Shown: positions 43,438-52,085 of the stretch, piece by piece
Position numbering within the stretch: the first letter of the stretch is position 1
Layout: each line of letters opens with the position of its first letter
NCBI RefSeq assembly: GCF_014837175.1
Contig: NZ_JACYFR010000004.1
Location: 62,001 to 126,000 of the forward strand
Length of the DNA: 64,000 nucleotides
Source: Cellulomonas sp. JH27-2
Lineage (GTDB): Bacteria > Actinomycetota > Actinomycetes > Actinomycetales > Cellulomonadaceae
Direction of reading: 5' to 3'
Position numbers and translations under genes: made by a program
The notes under the pieces: generated by a model
What the model saw: only the letters and a program-made list of their open reading frames with translations
The model's database searches: none
Told to the model about the DNA's origin: nothing

Positions 43438-44747
43438 CCGAGTGGCTGCTGGTCGGTCTCGGCATCGTCCTGACCCTCGGCACCGCGGTCTTCGTCGCCA
43501 GCGAGTTCTCGCTGGTCACGCTGGACCCGGGCGTCGTCGAGAAGCAGACCCCGCGCGACGACCGTGCCGGTCAGGGCGTGCTGCGCGCGCTGCGCCGGCT
43601 GTCCACCGAGTTGTCCGGTGCGCAGGTCGGGATCACCGTCACCACGGTCCTCCTCGGGTACACGACGCAGCCGGCCGTGCTGCGGCTGCTGCGGTCCGTG
43701 CTCGACGGCCCGCTCGGCACCGCCCTGTCCGGGGTGATCGCGGCCGTCGTCGCGATCATCCTGGTCAACGGCTTCTCCATGGTGATCGGCGAGCTGGTCC
43801 CCAAGAACTTCGCCATCGCTCGCCCGCTGGCCACCGCACGGGCGGTCATCCCGTTCCAGAGCGCGTTCACCACGGCGCTGCACCCCGTCATCGCGTTCTT
43901 CAACGGGAGCGCCAACGCCCTGCTGCGGCGGGTGGGGATCGAGCCCCGCGAGGAGCTGTCCGGCGGGCGGTCCCCGCAGGAGCTCGCCGCGCTGGTGCGG
44001 CGGTCCGCCGAGGTCGGGACGCTCGACGAGTCGACGGCCACGCTGCTGACGAACTCGATCGACTTCTTCGAGCTGACGGCCGTCGACGTCATGACGGACC
44101 GGCAGCGCCTCGTCGTCGTGCGCCGCGACGACTCCGCGGCCGACGTCACGTCCCTGGCGCGCGCGACCGGCCACTCGCGGTTCCCCGTGATCGGCGACGA
44201 CAACGACGACATCGTCGGCCTGGTGCACGTGCGCCGCGCCGTCGCGGTGCCCTACGAGCGACGCGCCGAGGTCCCGGCCGCGGCCCTCATGGTCGACGCA
44301 CCCCAGGTTCCCGAGACCGTCCACCTGGGCCCGCTGCTGGTGGAGCTGCGCGAGCAGGGGCTGCAGATGGCCGTCGTGGTCGACGAGTACGGCGGCACGT
44401 CGGGCGTGGTCACGCTCGAGGACGTGGTGGAGGAGCTCGTCGGGGACGTCGCCGACGAGCACGACCGGCGTCGGACGTCCGCGGCCCGCGCCGCGGACGG
44501 CTCGTGGCACCTGCCGGGAGTCCTGCGGCCCGACGAGCTCACCGAGACCACCGGGCTCAAGGTGCCCGACGACGGTCCCTACGAGACGCTCGGCGGCCTC
44601 GTCATGGCGCGGCTCGGCCGGATCCCGGCCGAGGGGGACAGCCTTGACGTCGACGGCGTGCTGCTGCAGGTCGAGCGGATGGACGGGCGCCGCGTCGAGC
44701 GGTTGCGCGTCGTCGCGCTCGACGACGAGACGGGGGAGGACGCGTGA
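43431..44747 (+). CDS. CNNM/HlyC-CorC family transporter-like protein (hemolysin family), full length
   Basis: Encodes 438 aa. The DUF21/CNNM transmembrane domain (about 1-195, four helices) has FVASEFSLVTL near the N-terminus and IGELVPKNFAIARP. Two CBS domains follow (about 210-340: TAVDVMTDRQRLVVV and VVVDEYGGTSGVVTLEDVVEELVGD). A C-terminal CorC/HlyC domain ends the protein (about 355-435). Relatives transport or sense Mg2+ or Co2+. The GTG start is weakly supported by GGGG upstream. It overlaps the next, related gene by 4 nt (GTGA). Confidence 0.9.
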   Translation: MLTEWLLVGLGIVLTLGTAVFVASEFSLVTLDPGVVEKQTPRDDRAGQGVLRALRRLSTELSGAQVGITVTTVLLGYTTQPAVLRLLRSVLDGPLGTALSGVIAAVVAIILVNGFSMVIGELVPKNFAIARPLATARAVIPFQSAFTTALHPVIAFFNGSANALLRRVGIEPREELSGGRSPQELAALVRRSAEVGTLDESTATLLTNSIDFFELTAVDVMTDRQRLVVVRRDDSAADVTSLARATGHSRFPVIGDDNDDIVGLVHVRRAVAVPYERRAEVPAAALMVDAPQVPETVHLGPLLVELREQGLQMAVVVDEYGGTSGVVTLEDVVEELVGDVADEHDRRRTSAARAADGSWHLPGVLRPDELTETTGLKVPDDGPYETLGGLVMARLGRIPAEGDSLDVDGVLLQVERMDGRRVERLRVVALDDETGEDA

Positions 44748-45793
44748 ACAGCACCACCGCGCTCGTCATCGCGATCGGCCTGCTGGCCGCCAACGCGTTC
44801 TTCGTCGGCGCCGAGTTCGCCATCATCTCCGCGCGCCGCAGCTCGATCGAGCCCCGGGCGGAGGCCGGTGACCGCCGTGCACGCACGGTCCTGTGGGCCA
44901 TGGAGAACGTCTCGCTCATGCTCGCGTGCGCGCAGCTGGGCATCACCGTGTGCTCGACGAGCCTGGGTGTCGTGGCCGAGCCGGCCATCGCGCACCTCAT
45001 CGAGGACCCGCTGCACGCGATCGGTGTGGGGGACCAGTGGACGCACCCCATCGCGTTCACGGTCGCGCTGCTCGTCGTCGTGTACCTGCACGTCGTGCTC
45101 GGTGAGATGGTGCCGAAGAACCTCGCCGTGGCCGGACCCGACCGTGCCGTGCTCTGGTTCGGGCCGGCGCTCGTGTGGATCGCGCGGGTCGTCCGGCCGA
45201 TCATCGTTGTCCTGAACTGGTTGGCGAACCACGCGCTGCGGGCGGTGGGTGTCGAACCGAAGGACGAGGTGTCGTCGGCCTTCACCGCTGAGGAGGTCCA
45301 GTCGATCGTCGAGCGCTCGCAGGCGGAGGGGCTGCTCGAGGACTCCGAGGGCCTGCTGCGCGGTGCGATCGAGTTCTCCGACCGGACCGCGCGCGACGTC
45401 ATGGTGCCCGCGGCAGAGCTCACGACCGTGGAGCTGGGCGCGACGCCGCAGGACGTCGAGCGGCTCGTCGCTCGGACCGGCTTCTCGCGCTTCCCGGTGC
45501 TCGGCGAGGACGGTGTGGCCGCCGGCTACCTGCACCTCAAAGACGTCCTGTACGCCGACGCGGCGACGCGCACGCTGGCCGTGCCGACGTGGCGTGTGCG
45601 GGCGCTCGCCGTCGTGGGTCCGGACGCGGAGGTCGAGGACGCGCTCGGGGCGATGCAGCGATCGGGTGCCCACCTGGCGCGGGTCGTCGACGGGGGTGCC
45701 ACCGTGGGCGTCGTGTTCCTGGAGGACATCCTCGAGGAGCTCGTCGGCGAGGTGCGGGACGCGATGCAGCGGGAGCAGTGGCCGGGGCGGTGA
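44744..45793 (+). CDS. CNNM family protein lacking the CorC domain
   Basis: Encodes 349 aa, paralogous to the upstream gene. The DUF21 domain has FFVGAEFAIISARRSSIEP and LGEMVPKNLAVAGP. The CBS pair (about 205-335) has ARDVMVPAAELTTVEL and VGVVFLEDILEELVGEVRD. It stops soon after the second CBS domain, so the C-terminal CorC/HlyC domain of its partner is absent. Tandem coupled CNNM genes, one long and one short, are frequent in Actinobacteria and may form a heterodimer. Confidence 0.88.
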   Translation: MNSTTALVIAIGLLAANAFFVGAEFAIISARRSSIEPRAEAGDRRARTVLWAMENVSLMLACAQLGITVCSTSLGVVAEPAIAHLIEDPLHAIGVGDQWTHPIAFTVALLVVVYLHVVLGEMVPKNLAVAGPDRAVLWFGPALVWIARVVRPIIVVLNWLANHALRAVGVEPKDEVSSAFTAEEVQSIVERSQAEGLLEDSEGLLRGAIEFSDRTARDVMVPAAELTTVELGATPQDVERLVARTGFSRFPVLGEDGVAAGYLHLKDVLYADAATRTLAVPTWRVRALAVVGPDAEVEDALGAMQRSGAHLARVVDGGATVGVVFLEDILEELVGEVRDAMQREQWPGR

Positions 45794-45985
45794 CGTCTGC
45801 GCGCACAAGATCTTCACAACCGGTCGAGAGGGTCGCGGGCCTGGGGCCGCGGGTCCCGGCCCGGGCCCGGGAAACCGTTGTCGCGCGGTCGTCGTGCGGC
45901 CCTCTCGGCGTGTCGTGCGGCGTGTCGCGCGCATGGTGGTGGCTGGGTGGGTCCGGGTTCCGCCCGGGCTCATGGGCCGATCGGT

Positions 45986-46034
45986 TGGACGTGCGTCCAG
46001 GGGGCTTGGAAGGGTTCCCACGACCCGTTATGGT
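45986..46034 (+). promoter_or_regulatory. Candidate promoter and operator of the VanY-type gene
   Basis: TTGGAA (46006-46011) and TATGGT (46029-46034) with 17-bp spacing form a good sigma-A-like promoter, giving a 5' leader of about 70 nt. A perfect palindrome TGGACGTGCGTCCA (45986-45999) sits just upstream of the -35. In the leader, CGTCGGG (46076-46082) pairs with CCCGACG (46094-46100), ending next to the ribosome site. The rest of the 317-bp gap shows no gene. Confidence 0.5.
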
Positions 46035-46110
46035 TTCGTGATCGCGCCGGCGTCGTCGTCGGCAGGTGAGTGCCCCGTCGGGGTCTCGCGGATCCCGACG
46101 AGGAGGTGTT

Positions 46111-47880
46111 GTGCGGCCTGAGGACAGCGTGCCCGATGCGGCACCCCGCACCCGTCGTGAGCTGCGCGAGGCCGAGCGCCAGGCCCAGCTCGCCGCGGCG
46201 TCAGCCGGATCGTCCGCAGGTTCTGCACCCGCGTCCGCCGGGCCCGTCGTCACGGCACCTCCCGTCACGAGCCGCCGCGCCGCTCGACTGAGCGCCGGGT
46301 CGTCGGCCGTGCGTCCCGCGCAGCCGTCTGCCCCGCGCCCCGCGCCCACCACGCCGCCCACCGGGCGGATGCCCGCGTGGACGTCCGGCACCGACATCCG
46401 GCCCGGCAGCGACGTCCGCACCGCGGCACCCGGACGCCGTTCCGTCCCGGCCCCGCAGCCGGCCTCGATCATCGAGAAGTCCGCCGCACCCGCAGCAGGG
46501 CCCGTCGCACCTGTCGCGCAGCGAGAGGGCGTCGGCGAGCGGCCGGAGCCGCGCGGGACCGCGCGCGACCACGCGATCACGCCGACCGCCGTCACCTCGA
46601 GCTTGTCGCCGCGCGCAGCGATGCCGACGGCTCGGCGCCCGCACGCTCCAGGCCAGCCGGACACGCCTGCGGCCGGCCAGGGCGTTGCTCCTCGTCCCGT
46701 GACTCCTCCGGCAGGGGTCTTCCACGCCGTGGCACCCCAGACGGTGGCCCCCCAGGCGGCGGCTCCTGGGGCAGCGGCCCCTCAGGGGGCGGCCCGCGCG
46801 TGGACGGCGTCCCGCGTCGATGCCGGGACGGGACCTGTCGCGCCCCTGGCGGACGCGGCCACCACGGCGATCCCGCGGACGCCTGCGCCGCTGCCCACGG
46901 TCGCCACGGCGACGGTGCCCGAGCAGTCCGGCTCCGCCGCGACGCCTACGCCCTCGTCGACCACGAGCGCTCCGGCGCCGAGTGCTCCGGCGCCCGGTGC
47001 TCCCGCGCCGGGTGTTCCCGTGCCGAGCGCCGTCTCGCAGGACCGCAGCCACGGGCAGCCGGCGGCGAGCGCCCCTGACGCTGGCGCGGTGCGCGCGACG
47101 TCGCGGCGCCAGTCGACTGGTCGTACCGGCTCGAGCAGGCCGGAGCCCGGGCGACGCCGCCGGCCTGCGCGAGCGGCGACGCGGCTCGGTGTGCTCGCGG
47201 CGCTGGCCGGTGTCACCGTCGTCATCCCCGTCAGCCAGGGCGCGATCGCCGGCACCGAGGTGCTCTCCGGCGCCCCGCTCGACAAGGCGACGCTGCCCAG
47301 CACGGTCAGTGCGCTCGCCGCCGCCCCGGCGTCGATCCTGCCTCCCGCGTCCCTGGTCCCCGGTGAGGGGGCGATCGCCGCCCGTGCCGCCGCCGACGCC
47401 GCGAGCCGCAGCGAGTCGCGCTCGCTCCTGCCGGGCTGCGACCCGCGCGAGCGGTCCGCCGGATCGAACGGCCTGCTGCCCGCCAAGGACCTGTGCACGC
47501 TCTGGGACGGCCACACGCGCCTGCGTGCCGACGCGGCCGCGAGCCTCGCGGAGTTCAACGCCGCGTACGTCGCCCGGTTCGGCGCGGACATGTGCCTCGC
47601 GTCGGGTTACCGCACGCTCGCCGAGCAGCGCAGCGTCAAGGCGAGCCGCGGAAGCCTCGCGGCGCCTCCGGGCAAGAGCAACCACGGCTGGGGTCTCGCG
47701 GTCGACTTCTGCTCGCAGCTCACCAGCGGCGAGCGGTGGGCGTGGCTCAACGCCAACGCCAAGGCGTTCGGCTGGGAGAACCCGGCTTGGGCGCTGCCCG
47801 GCGGCAGCGGTCCGCACGAGCGGTGGCACTGGGAGTACACCAAGGGCGTCAAGGCCGACGGGGAGTACTACGGCTCGTAG
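46111..47880 (+). CDS. Membrane-anchored M15-family D-Ala-D-Ala carboxypeptidase (VanY type)
   Basis: Encodes 589 aa from GTG 46111, with GAGGAGG upstream. Residues 1 to about 350 are an extremely Ala/Pro/Thr-rich cytoplasmic region. One helix lies near 365-385 (RLGVLAALAGVTVVIPVSQ). An extracellular linker leads to the M15B domain (about 455-589): ASGYRTLAEQ, the zinc ligands in SNHGWGLAVDFC (HxxxxxxD) and HERWHWEY. It would trim stem peptides of peptidoglycan. The long disordered inside segment is unusual for a carboxypeptidase and may bind cytoplasmic partners. Confidence 0.87.
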   Translation: MRPEDSVPDAAPRTRRELREAERQAQLAAASAGSSAGSAPASAGPVVTAPPVTSRRAARLSAGSSAVRPAQPSAPRPAPTTPPTGRMPAWTSGTDIRPGSDVRTAAPGRRSVPAPQPASIIEKSAAPAAGPVAPVAQREGVGERPEPRGTARDHAITPTAVTSSLSPRAAMPTARRPHAPGQPDTPAAGQGVAPRPVTPPAGVFHAVAPQTVAPQAAAPGAAAPQGAARAWTASRVDAGTGPVAPLADAATTAIPRTPAPLPTVATATVPEQSGSAATPTPSSTTSAPAPSAPAPGAPAPGVPVPSAVSQDRSHGQPAASAPDAGAVRATSRRQSTGRTGSSRPEPGRRRRPARAATRLGVLAALAGVTVVIPVSQGAIAGTEVLSGAPLDKATLPSTVSALAAAPASILPPASLVPGEGAIAARAAADAASRSESRSLLPGCDPRERSAGSNGLLPAKDLCTLWDGHTRLRADAAASLAEFNAAYVARFGADMCLASGYRTLAEQRSVKASRGSLAAPPGKSNHGWGLAVDFCSQLTSGERWAWLNANAKAFGWENPAWALPGGSGPHERWHWEYTKGVKADGEYYGS

Positions 47881-47898
47881 CCGTCGTACCCCGTCGTA

Positions 47899-47920
47899 CC
47901 CCGCCCGCGCACGGGCGGGG
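47899..47920. terminator. Bidirectional terminator between the VanY-type gene and galM
   Basis: CCCCGCCCG (47899-47907) and CGGGCGGGG (47912-47920) close a 4-nt loop between two convergent genes, 18 nt and 8 nt from their stops. A short tandem duplication (CCGTCGTACC twice, 47881-47900) precedes it. Confidence 0.75.
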
Positions 47921-47928
47921 CCCCGCAC

Positions 47929-48831
47929 TCACTCCAGGCGAAGGCCCCACGTGATCGTGTGCGTGCCGCCCTCGGCCAGCTCGACGAGGTCGTCGCCCGT
48001 GCGGAACGCGTCCGCGATGCAGCTCATCGGCTCGATCGCCACGCCACGACGCTGGATGTGCGGGATGCCGTCGCCGGTGCACACCTGCCACGCGGCGCAC
48101 GCGTCGTCGGCCCACAGCGCCACCGTGCGGCCGTCGCCGCCCGTCAGCCGCGCCCACGTCAGCCCGTCCTCGTCGCGCAGCGATTCCACCCAGGCGTCGT
48201 CGAACGCGATCCCGCGCAGCGACCGCGGCGACCGCAGGTCCGCGACACCGTCCACGGGCTCGTCGCCCGTCGGCAGCAGGCGGTCGTCGACCGTGACGTG
48301 GCGTGCGGCGCCGAGCTGGAGCGTGCAGTCGTCGACGGCGCTGTCGCCCGGCGAGAGCCACGGGTGGAAGCCGACCCCGTACGGGGCGATGCCGAGGCCG
48401 ACGTTCTCGGCCTCGGTCAGGACGCGCAGGCCGTCGTCGGTCAGGGTGTAGGTGACCTGGACGCGGACCGACCACGGGTAACCGGGCGTCGGGACGATGG
48501 TGTGCGCGAGCGTGACGCTCTGCGACGTCGTCGCGACCTCCTCGAACGCGACGTACGCGACGAGGCCGTGCAGCGCGGTGCTCCGGCCGTGCTCGCTGAC
48601 CGGAACCTCGTACGTGACGCCGTCGCGGTCGTACTCGCCGTCCCGCAGCCGGTTGGGCCACGGGGCGAGGACCGCGCCCGAGAACGCCGGCGCCATCGCG
48701 TCGGCAGGATAGGGGAGCGCGACGTCGCGCGACCCGACGCGGTACTCGCGCAGGCTGGCGCCCACGGCTGCGACGACGGCGTGCTGGTCGCCCAGCGTGA
48801 GGATGTGCTGTGTTCCGGTCGGGATGTTCAC
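47929..48831 (-). CDS. Aldose 1-epimerase family protein
   Basis: Encodes 300 aa from GTG 48831. The galactose-mutarotase fold shows PWPNRLRDGEY (substrate Asn-Arg), STALHGLVAY (catalytic His), YGVGFHPWLS (second His) and EPMSCIADAF with the catalytic Glu. It interconverts the anomers of hexoses. TACGTT lies 6 nt before the GTG, a leaderless arrangement. It is divergent from the Tad operon. Without biochemical data the sugar preference is open. Confidence 0.88.
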   Translation of the reverse strand: MNIPTGTQHILTLGDQHAVVAAVGASLREYRVGSRDVALPYPADAMAPAFSGAVLAPWPNRLRDGEYDRDGVTYEVPVSEHGRSTALHGLVAYVAFEEVATTSQSVTLAHTIVPTPGYPWSVRVQVTYTLTDDGLRVLTEAENVGLGIAPYGVGFHPWLSPGDSAVDDCTLQLGAARHVTVDDRLLPTGDEPVDGVADLRSPRSLRGIAFDDAWVESLRDEDGLTWARLTGGDGRTVALWADDACAAWQVCTGDGIPHIQRRGVAIEPMSCIADAFRTGDDLVELAEGGTHTITWGLRLE

Positions 48832-48869
48832 GCTGACAACGTAGTAGGTCTTCGCCCGTGGCCGTGCCA

Positions 48870-48885
48870 TCACTCGTCCGGGTGA
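48870..48885 (+). promoter_or_regulatory. 16-bp motif TCACTCGTCCGGGTGA, copy 2
   Basis: Identical to the motif at 16966-16981. It lies 104 bp before tadA and 38 bp upstream of the divergent galM start, so it could act on either gene. The Tad operon is the likelier target, since copy 1 precedes a secreted protein gene. Confidence 0.55.
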
Positions 48886-48957
48886 GCGGCGTCCCTCCCT
48901 GTGGACAGAGGGCTGACCGGGGCGGCGGATTCCCCTAGTCTCGCGCTCCACAGAGCG

Positions 48958-48970
48958 GTACGAATCGTAC
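48958..48970. promoter_or_regulatory. Short palindrome GTACGAATCGTAC before tadA
   Basis: Perfect 6-bp arms (GTACGA and TCGTAC) around one A lie 19 bp upstream of the tadA ATG. They may overlap the -10 or start region of the Tad operon promoter, as expected for a repressor site. Confidence 0.4.
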
Positions 48971-48989
48971 GAACCGGGCAGGGGGTCCG

Positions 48990-50216
48990 ATGGACGGCGT
49001 AGCCATCCTCGAGAGCGAGGTGCGCGAGCTCATCCGCCGCCGCGGCGTGGATCCCGTGCGTGATCGGCCGGCGATCACGGCCCTGGTCAGCGACGCGATG
49101 GCCGACTACGACCAGCGCTCGATCCTCGGCTCCGTGCCGCCGCTCGTCGACGCGGGCGCCGCGCACAAGGCTCTCGTCGACGCCGTCTCCGGGCTCGGGC
49201 CGCTGCAGCGCTACCTCGACGACCCCGAGGTGGAGGAGATCTGGATCAACTCGCCGGCGCAGGTCTTCGTCGCGCGGCGAGGCGAGCCCGAGCTGACGAC
49301 GACGGTGCTCACCGACCCGCAGGTGCGCGACCTCGTCGAGCGGATGCTCAAGGCGAGCGGTCGGCGCCTGGACCTGTCCAGCCCGTTCGTCGACGCGTCG
49401 TTGCCCGGTGGCGAGCGCGTGCACGCGGTGATCCCCGACGTCACGCGCCAGCACTGGTCCGTGAACATCCGCAAGTACGTCGTCCGCGCGGCCTCCCTCG
49501 ACGAGATGGTCGCGCTCGGCAGCCTCACGCCGCACGCTGCGGCGTTCCTGGCGGCCGCCGTCCAGGTGGGCCTGAACGTCCTGGTCTCGGGTGCGACGCA
49601 GGCGGGCAAGACGACCATGCTCAACGCCCTAGCCGGCTCCGTGGGCGCGCGCGAGCGGGTGGTGAGCTGCGAGGAGGTCTTCGAGCTGCGCCTGAGCGTG
49701 CGGGACTGGGTCGCGATGCAGTGCCGGCAGGCGAGCCTGGAGGGGACGGGCGAGATCGCGTTGCGACGGCTCGTGAAGGAGGCGCTGCGCATGCGGCCCA
49801 GTCGGCTCATCGTCGGCGAGGTCCGCGAGGCCGAGGCGCTCGACCTGCTCATCGCGCTCAACGCGGGCGTGCCCGCCATGTGCACCATCCACGCCAACTC
49901 CGCGCGCGAGGCGCTGGTCAAGCTCTGCACCCTGCCGCTGCTGGCCGGGGAGAACGTGTCGGACCGGTTCGTGGTGCCCACCGTCGCCTCCGCCGTCGAC
50001 CTCGTCGTCCACCTCGACCTCGACCAGCAGGGCCGGCGACGCACGCGGGAGATCGTCGCGGTGCCCGGACGTGTGGAGCAGGGAGTGGTCGAGACCGCGG
50101 AGATCTTCTCGACGCGCGGCAGCCAGCTGGTCCGGGCGGACGGTTTCCCGCCGCACGCGGAGCGGTTCGCCCGTGCCGGCGTCGACCTGGCCGCACTGCT
50201 CCGGGGGCGGGGCTGA
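48990..50216 (+). CDS. tadA: Tad/Flp pilus secretion ATPase (TadA/CpaF)
   Basis: Encodes 408 aa. After an N-terminal helical domain come GLGPLQRYLDDPEVEEIWIN, a hallmark of CpaF/TadA. Walker A is VSGATQAGKTTMLNAL, with Gln where many have Ser-Gly; Walker B is RLIVGEVREAEALDLL; the His box is GVPAMCTIHANSAREAL. This cytoplasmic hexamer drives pilin assembly. The ATG has GGGGG 4 nt upstream. It leads a seven-gene run with overlaps or gaps of a few bases up to 53690; no TadZ/CpaE or prepilin peptidase is in the run. Confidence 0.92.
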   Translation: MDGVAILESEVRELIRRRGVDPVRDRPAITALVSDAMADYDQRSILGSVPPLVDAGAAHKALVDAVSGLGPLQRYLDDPEVEEIWINSPAQVFVARRGEPELTTTVLTDPQVRDLVERMLKASGRRLDLSSPFVDASLPGGERVHAVIPDVTRQHWSVNIRKYVVRAASLDEMVALGSLTPHAAAFLAAAVQVGLNVLVSGATQAGKTTMLNALAGSVGARERVVSCEEVFELRLSVRDWVAMQCRQASLEGTGEIALRRLVKEALRMRPSRLIVGEVREAEALDLLIALNAGVPAMCTIHANSAREALVKLCTLPLLAGENVSDRFVVPTVASAVDLVVHLDLDQQGRRRTREIVAVPGRVEQGVVETAEIFSTRGSQLVRADGFPPHAERFARAGVDLAALLRGRG

Positions 50217-50217
50217 C

Positions 50218-51081
50218 GTGGGAGTCGTGGTGGGGCTCGTGCTGGGGGCCGGCCTGGCGTGCGTGTGGTGGTCGTTCTGGCCGGCCGGTTCGCGCACGGC
50301 GGCGGCCGGTTCCACGACCTGGCAGGCACGGACCCAGGACATGCTGGCCCAGGCGGGCGTCGCCGGCGTGACGCCGGGTGGGCTCGTGGCTGCGAGCGCG
50401 TGCCTGGCAGTGTTCGTGCTGTTCGTCGGGTTGGCGCTCACACGCACGCCGTCGATCGCCCTGTGCTTCACGGTGTTCGCGGCGATGGGCCCGACGGCGC
50501 TGCTGCGTGGTCGGGCGCGGCGACGGCGGGTGCGCCTCCGGGAGCTGTGGCCGGAGGTCGTCGACCATCTCGCCTCGGGGATCCGGGCCGGGCTCGCTCT
50601 TCCCGAGGCCGTGGCACAGCTCGGCGAGCGTGGGCCGGCCGAGCTGCAGGAGCCGTTTCGCGCCTTCGCGGAGGACTACCGCGCGACGGGCCGGTTCACG
50701 GAGTGCCTCGACCGCCTCAAAGCTCGTCTGGCCGACCCTGTCGCCGATCGCATCGTCGAGGCGCTACGCCTGACGCGCGACGTCGGCGGGACCGACCTGG
50801 GCAAGCTGCTGCGGACGCTGTCGGCGTTCCTGCGCGACGACCTGCGCACGCGTGGCGAGCTCGAGGCGCGCCAGTCCTGGACGGTGAACGCCGCCCGGCT
50901 CGCGGTCGCGGCCCCGTGGATCGTGCTCGCGCTGCTCGGCACGCGGTCCGACGCCGCCCAGGCGTACAACTCGACCGCCGGGCTCGTCGTGCTGGTGATG
51001 GGCGGTGCGTGCACCGTCGTGGCGTACGCGCTGATGCTGCGGGTCGCGCGCCTGCCCGAGGAACCGCGGGTCCTGCGGTGA
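50218..51081 (+). CDS. tadB: Tad pilus inner-membrane protein TadB
   Basis: Encodes 287 aa from GTG 50218, one base after the tadA stop. N-terminal helix 2-20, a helix pair at about 58-95, and a type II secretion F-type domain (about 125-245, LWPEVVDHLASGIRAGLALPEAV and RIVEALRLTRDVGGTDL) followed by C-terminal helices. It forms the platform with TadC. It ends in a GTGA overlap with tadC. Confidence 0.88.
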   Translation: MGVVVGLVLGAGLACVWWSFWPAGSRTAAAGSTTWQARTQDMLAQAGVAGVTPGGLVAASACLAVFVLFVGLALTRTPSIALCFTVFAAMGPTALLRGRARRRRVRLRELWPEVVDHLASGIRAGLALPEAVAQLGERGPAELQEPFRAFAEDYRATGRFTECLDRLKARLADPVADRIVEALRLTRDVGGTDLGKLLRTLSAFLRDDLRTRGELEARQSWTVNAARLAVAAPWIVLALLGTRSDAAQAYNSTAGLVVLVMGGACTVVAYALMLRVARLPEEPRVLR

Positions 51082-52010
51082 GCGGCGCGGTGACCGGGGC
51101 AGCCATCGGCCTGATGGGCGGCAGCGGGCTGGCGCTCGTCGTCGCTCGCCTGCGGTCGAGGCGCATCACGCTCGACCAGCGGCTCGCACCGTACTTACGG
51201 CCACAGCGTTCGTCGTCCGCGCTGCTGACCGGGCCCGTCGCCCGGGGGCCGCTCAGCACCCTCGAACGGCTCGCGTCGCCGCTGATGGCCGACGGCATCA
51301 GGTTCGTGGCGCGGATCGGGTCCCCGAGCGCGGACCTGCGCCGGCGCCTCGAACGGGCGGGCCGGCAGGAGACGGTCGAGCAGTTCCGCGCCGGCCAGGT
51401 GGTCGGCGCCGTGCTCGGGCTCGTCGCCGGACTGGTGCTCGCGCTCGCGCTCGCAGCGAGCCGGCACTCGTCGGTGCTGGCGCTGGCGGTCCTGGTCGGC
51501 GTCTTCGGGGTGTGCGGATTGCTCGCTCGGGACTGGATGCTGACGCGTCAGGTGCGTGCGCGGGAGGCCCGGATGCTGGCGGAGCTGCCGACGATCGCCG
51601 AGCTCATCGCGCTGGCCGTCACCGCGGGCGAGGGGGCGGTCGGAGCGCTCGAGCGTGTGGTGCGCAGCTCGCACGGCGAGCTCACCGCCGAGCTGGCGCG
51701 GACGCTCGCCGACGCGCGGTCGGGCACCCCTGTCACGACCGCGCTGGACCGGCTGGCGGCGCGGTCCGGCCTGCCGCCCCTCATGCGGTTCGCGGAGGTC
51801 GTCGCGGTCGCGCTCGAACGCGGGACGCCGCTGGCGGACGTGCTGCGCGCGCAGGCCCAAGACGTCCGTGACGAGGGCCGACGCACGCTCATGGAGTCCG
51901 GTGGCCGCCGCGAGCTCGCGATGATGGTCCCGGTCGTCTTCATGATCCTGCCCGTGACGGTGGCGTTCGCGGTGTTCCCCAGCATGGTCGCGCTGCGAGT
52001 CGGCCCATGA
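51078..52010 (+). CDS. tadC: Tad pilus inner-membrane protein TadC
   Basis: Encodes 310 aa. The N-terminal helix is followed by a helix pair at about 115-155, the T2SSF domain (MLAELPTIAELIALAVTAGEG, then LADARSGTPVTTALDRLA) and a C-terminal helix MMVPVVFMILPVTVAFAVFP. It pairs with TadB in the pilus platform. GTG 51078 overlaps the tadB stop. Confidence 0.88.
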   Translation: MSGAVTGAAIGLMGGSGLALVVARLRSRRITLDQRLAPYLRPQRSSSALLTGPVARGPLSTLERLASPLMADGIRFVARIGSPSADLRRRLERAGRQETVEQFRAGQVVGAVLGLVAGLVLALALAASRHSSVLALAVLVGVFGVCGLLARDWMLTRQVRAREARMLAELPTIAELIALAVTAGEGAVGALERVVRSSHGELTAELARTLADARSGTPVTTALDRLAARSGLPPLMRFAEVVAVALERGTPLADVLRAQAQDVRDEGRRTLMESGGRRELAMMVPVVFMILPVTVAFAVFPSMVALRVGP

Positions 52011-52085
52011 CGCACGAGCCCGAGCCGATCAGCGGCTCGCATCCCCCTCACACGCCCGACCTGGGCGACGACCGGAAGGACGACC

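Noticed and set aside
46029..46110. A c-di-AMP (ydaO) or other known riboswitch upstream of the VanY-type gene
   Set aside because: The leader is only about 70-80 nt, too short for ydaO, and I do not see its conserved GGGGAA-type core.
47881..47900. Tandem 10-mer CCGTCGTACC as a possible repeat array
   Set aside because: Only two copies, next to a terminator; not enough for a repeat element or CRISPR.
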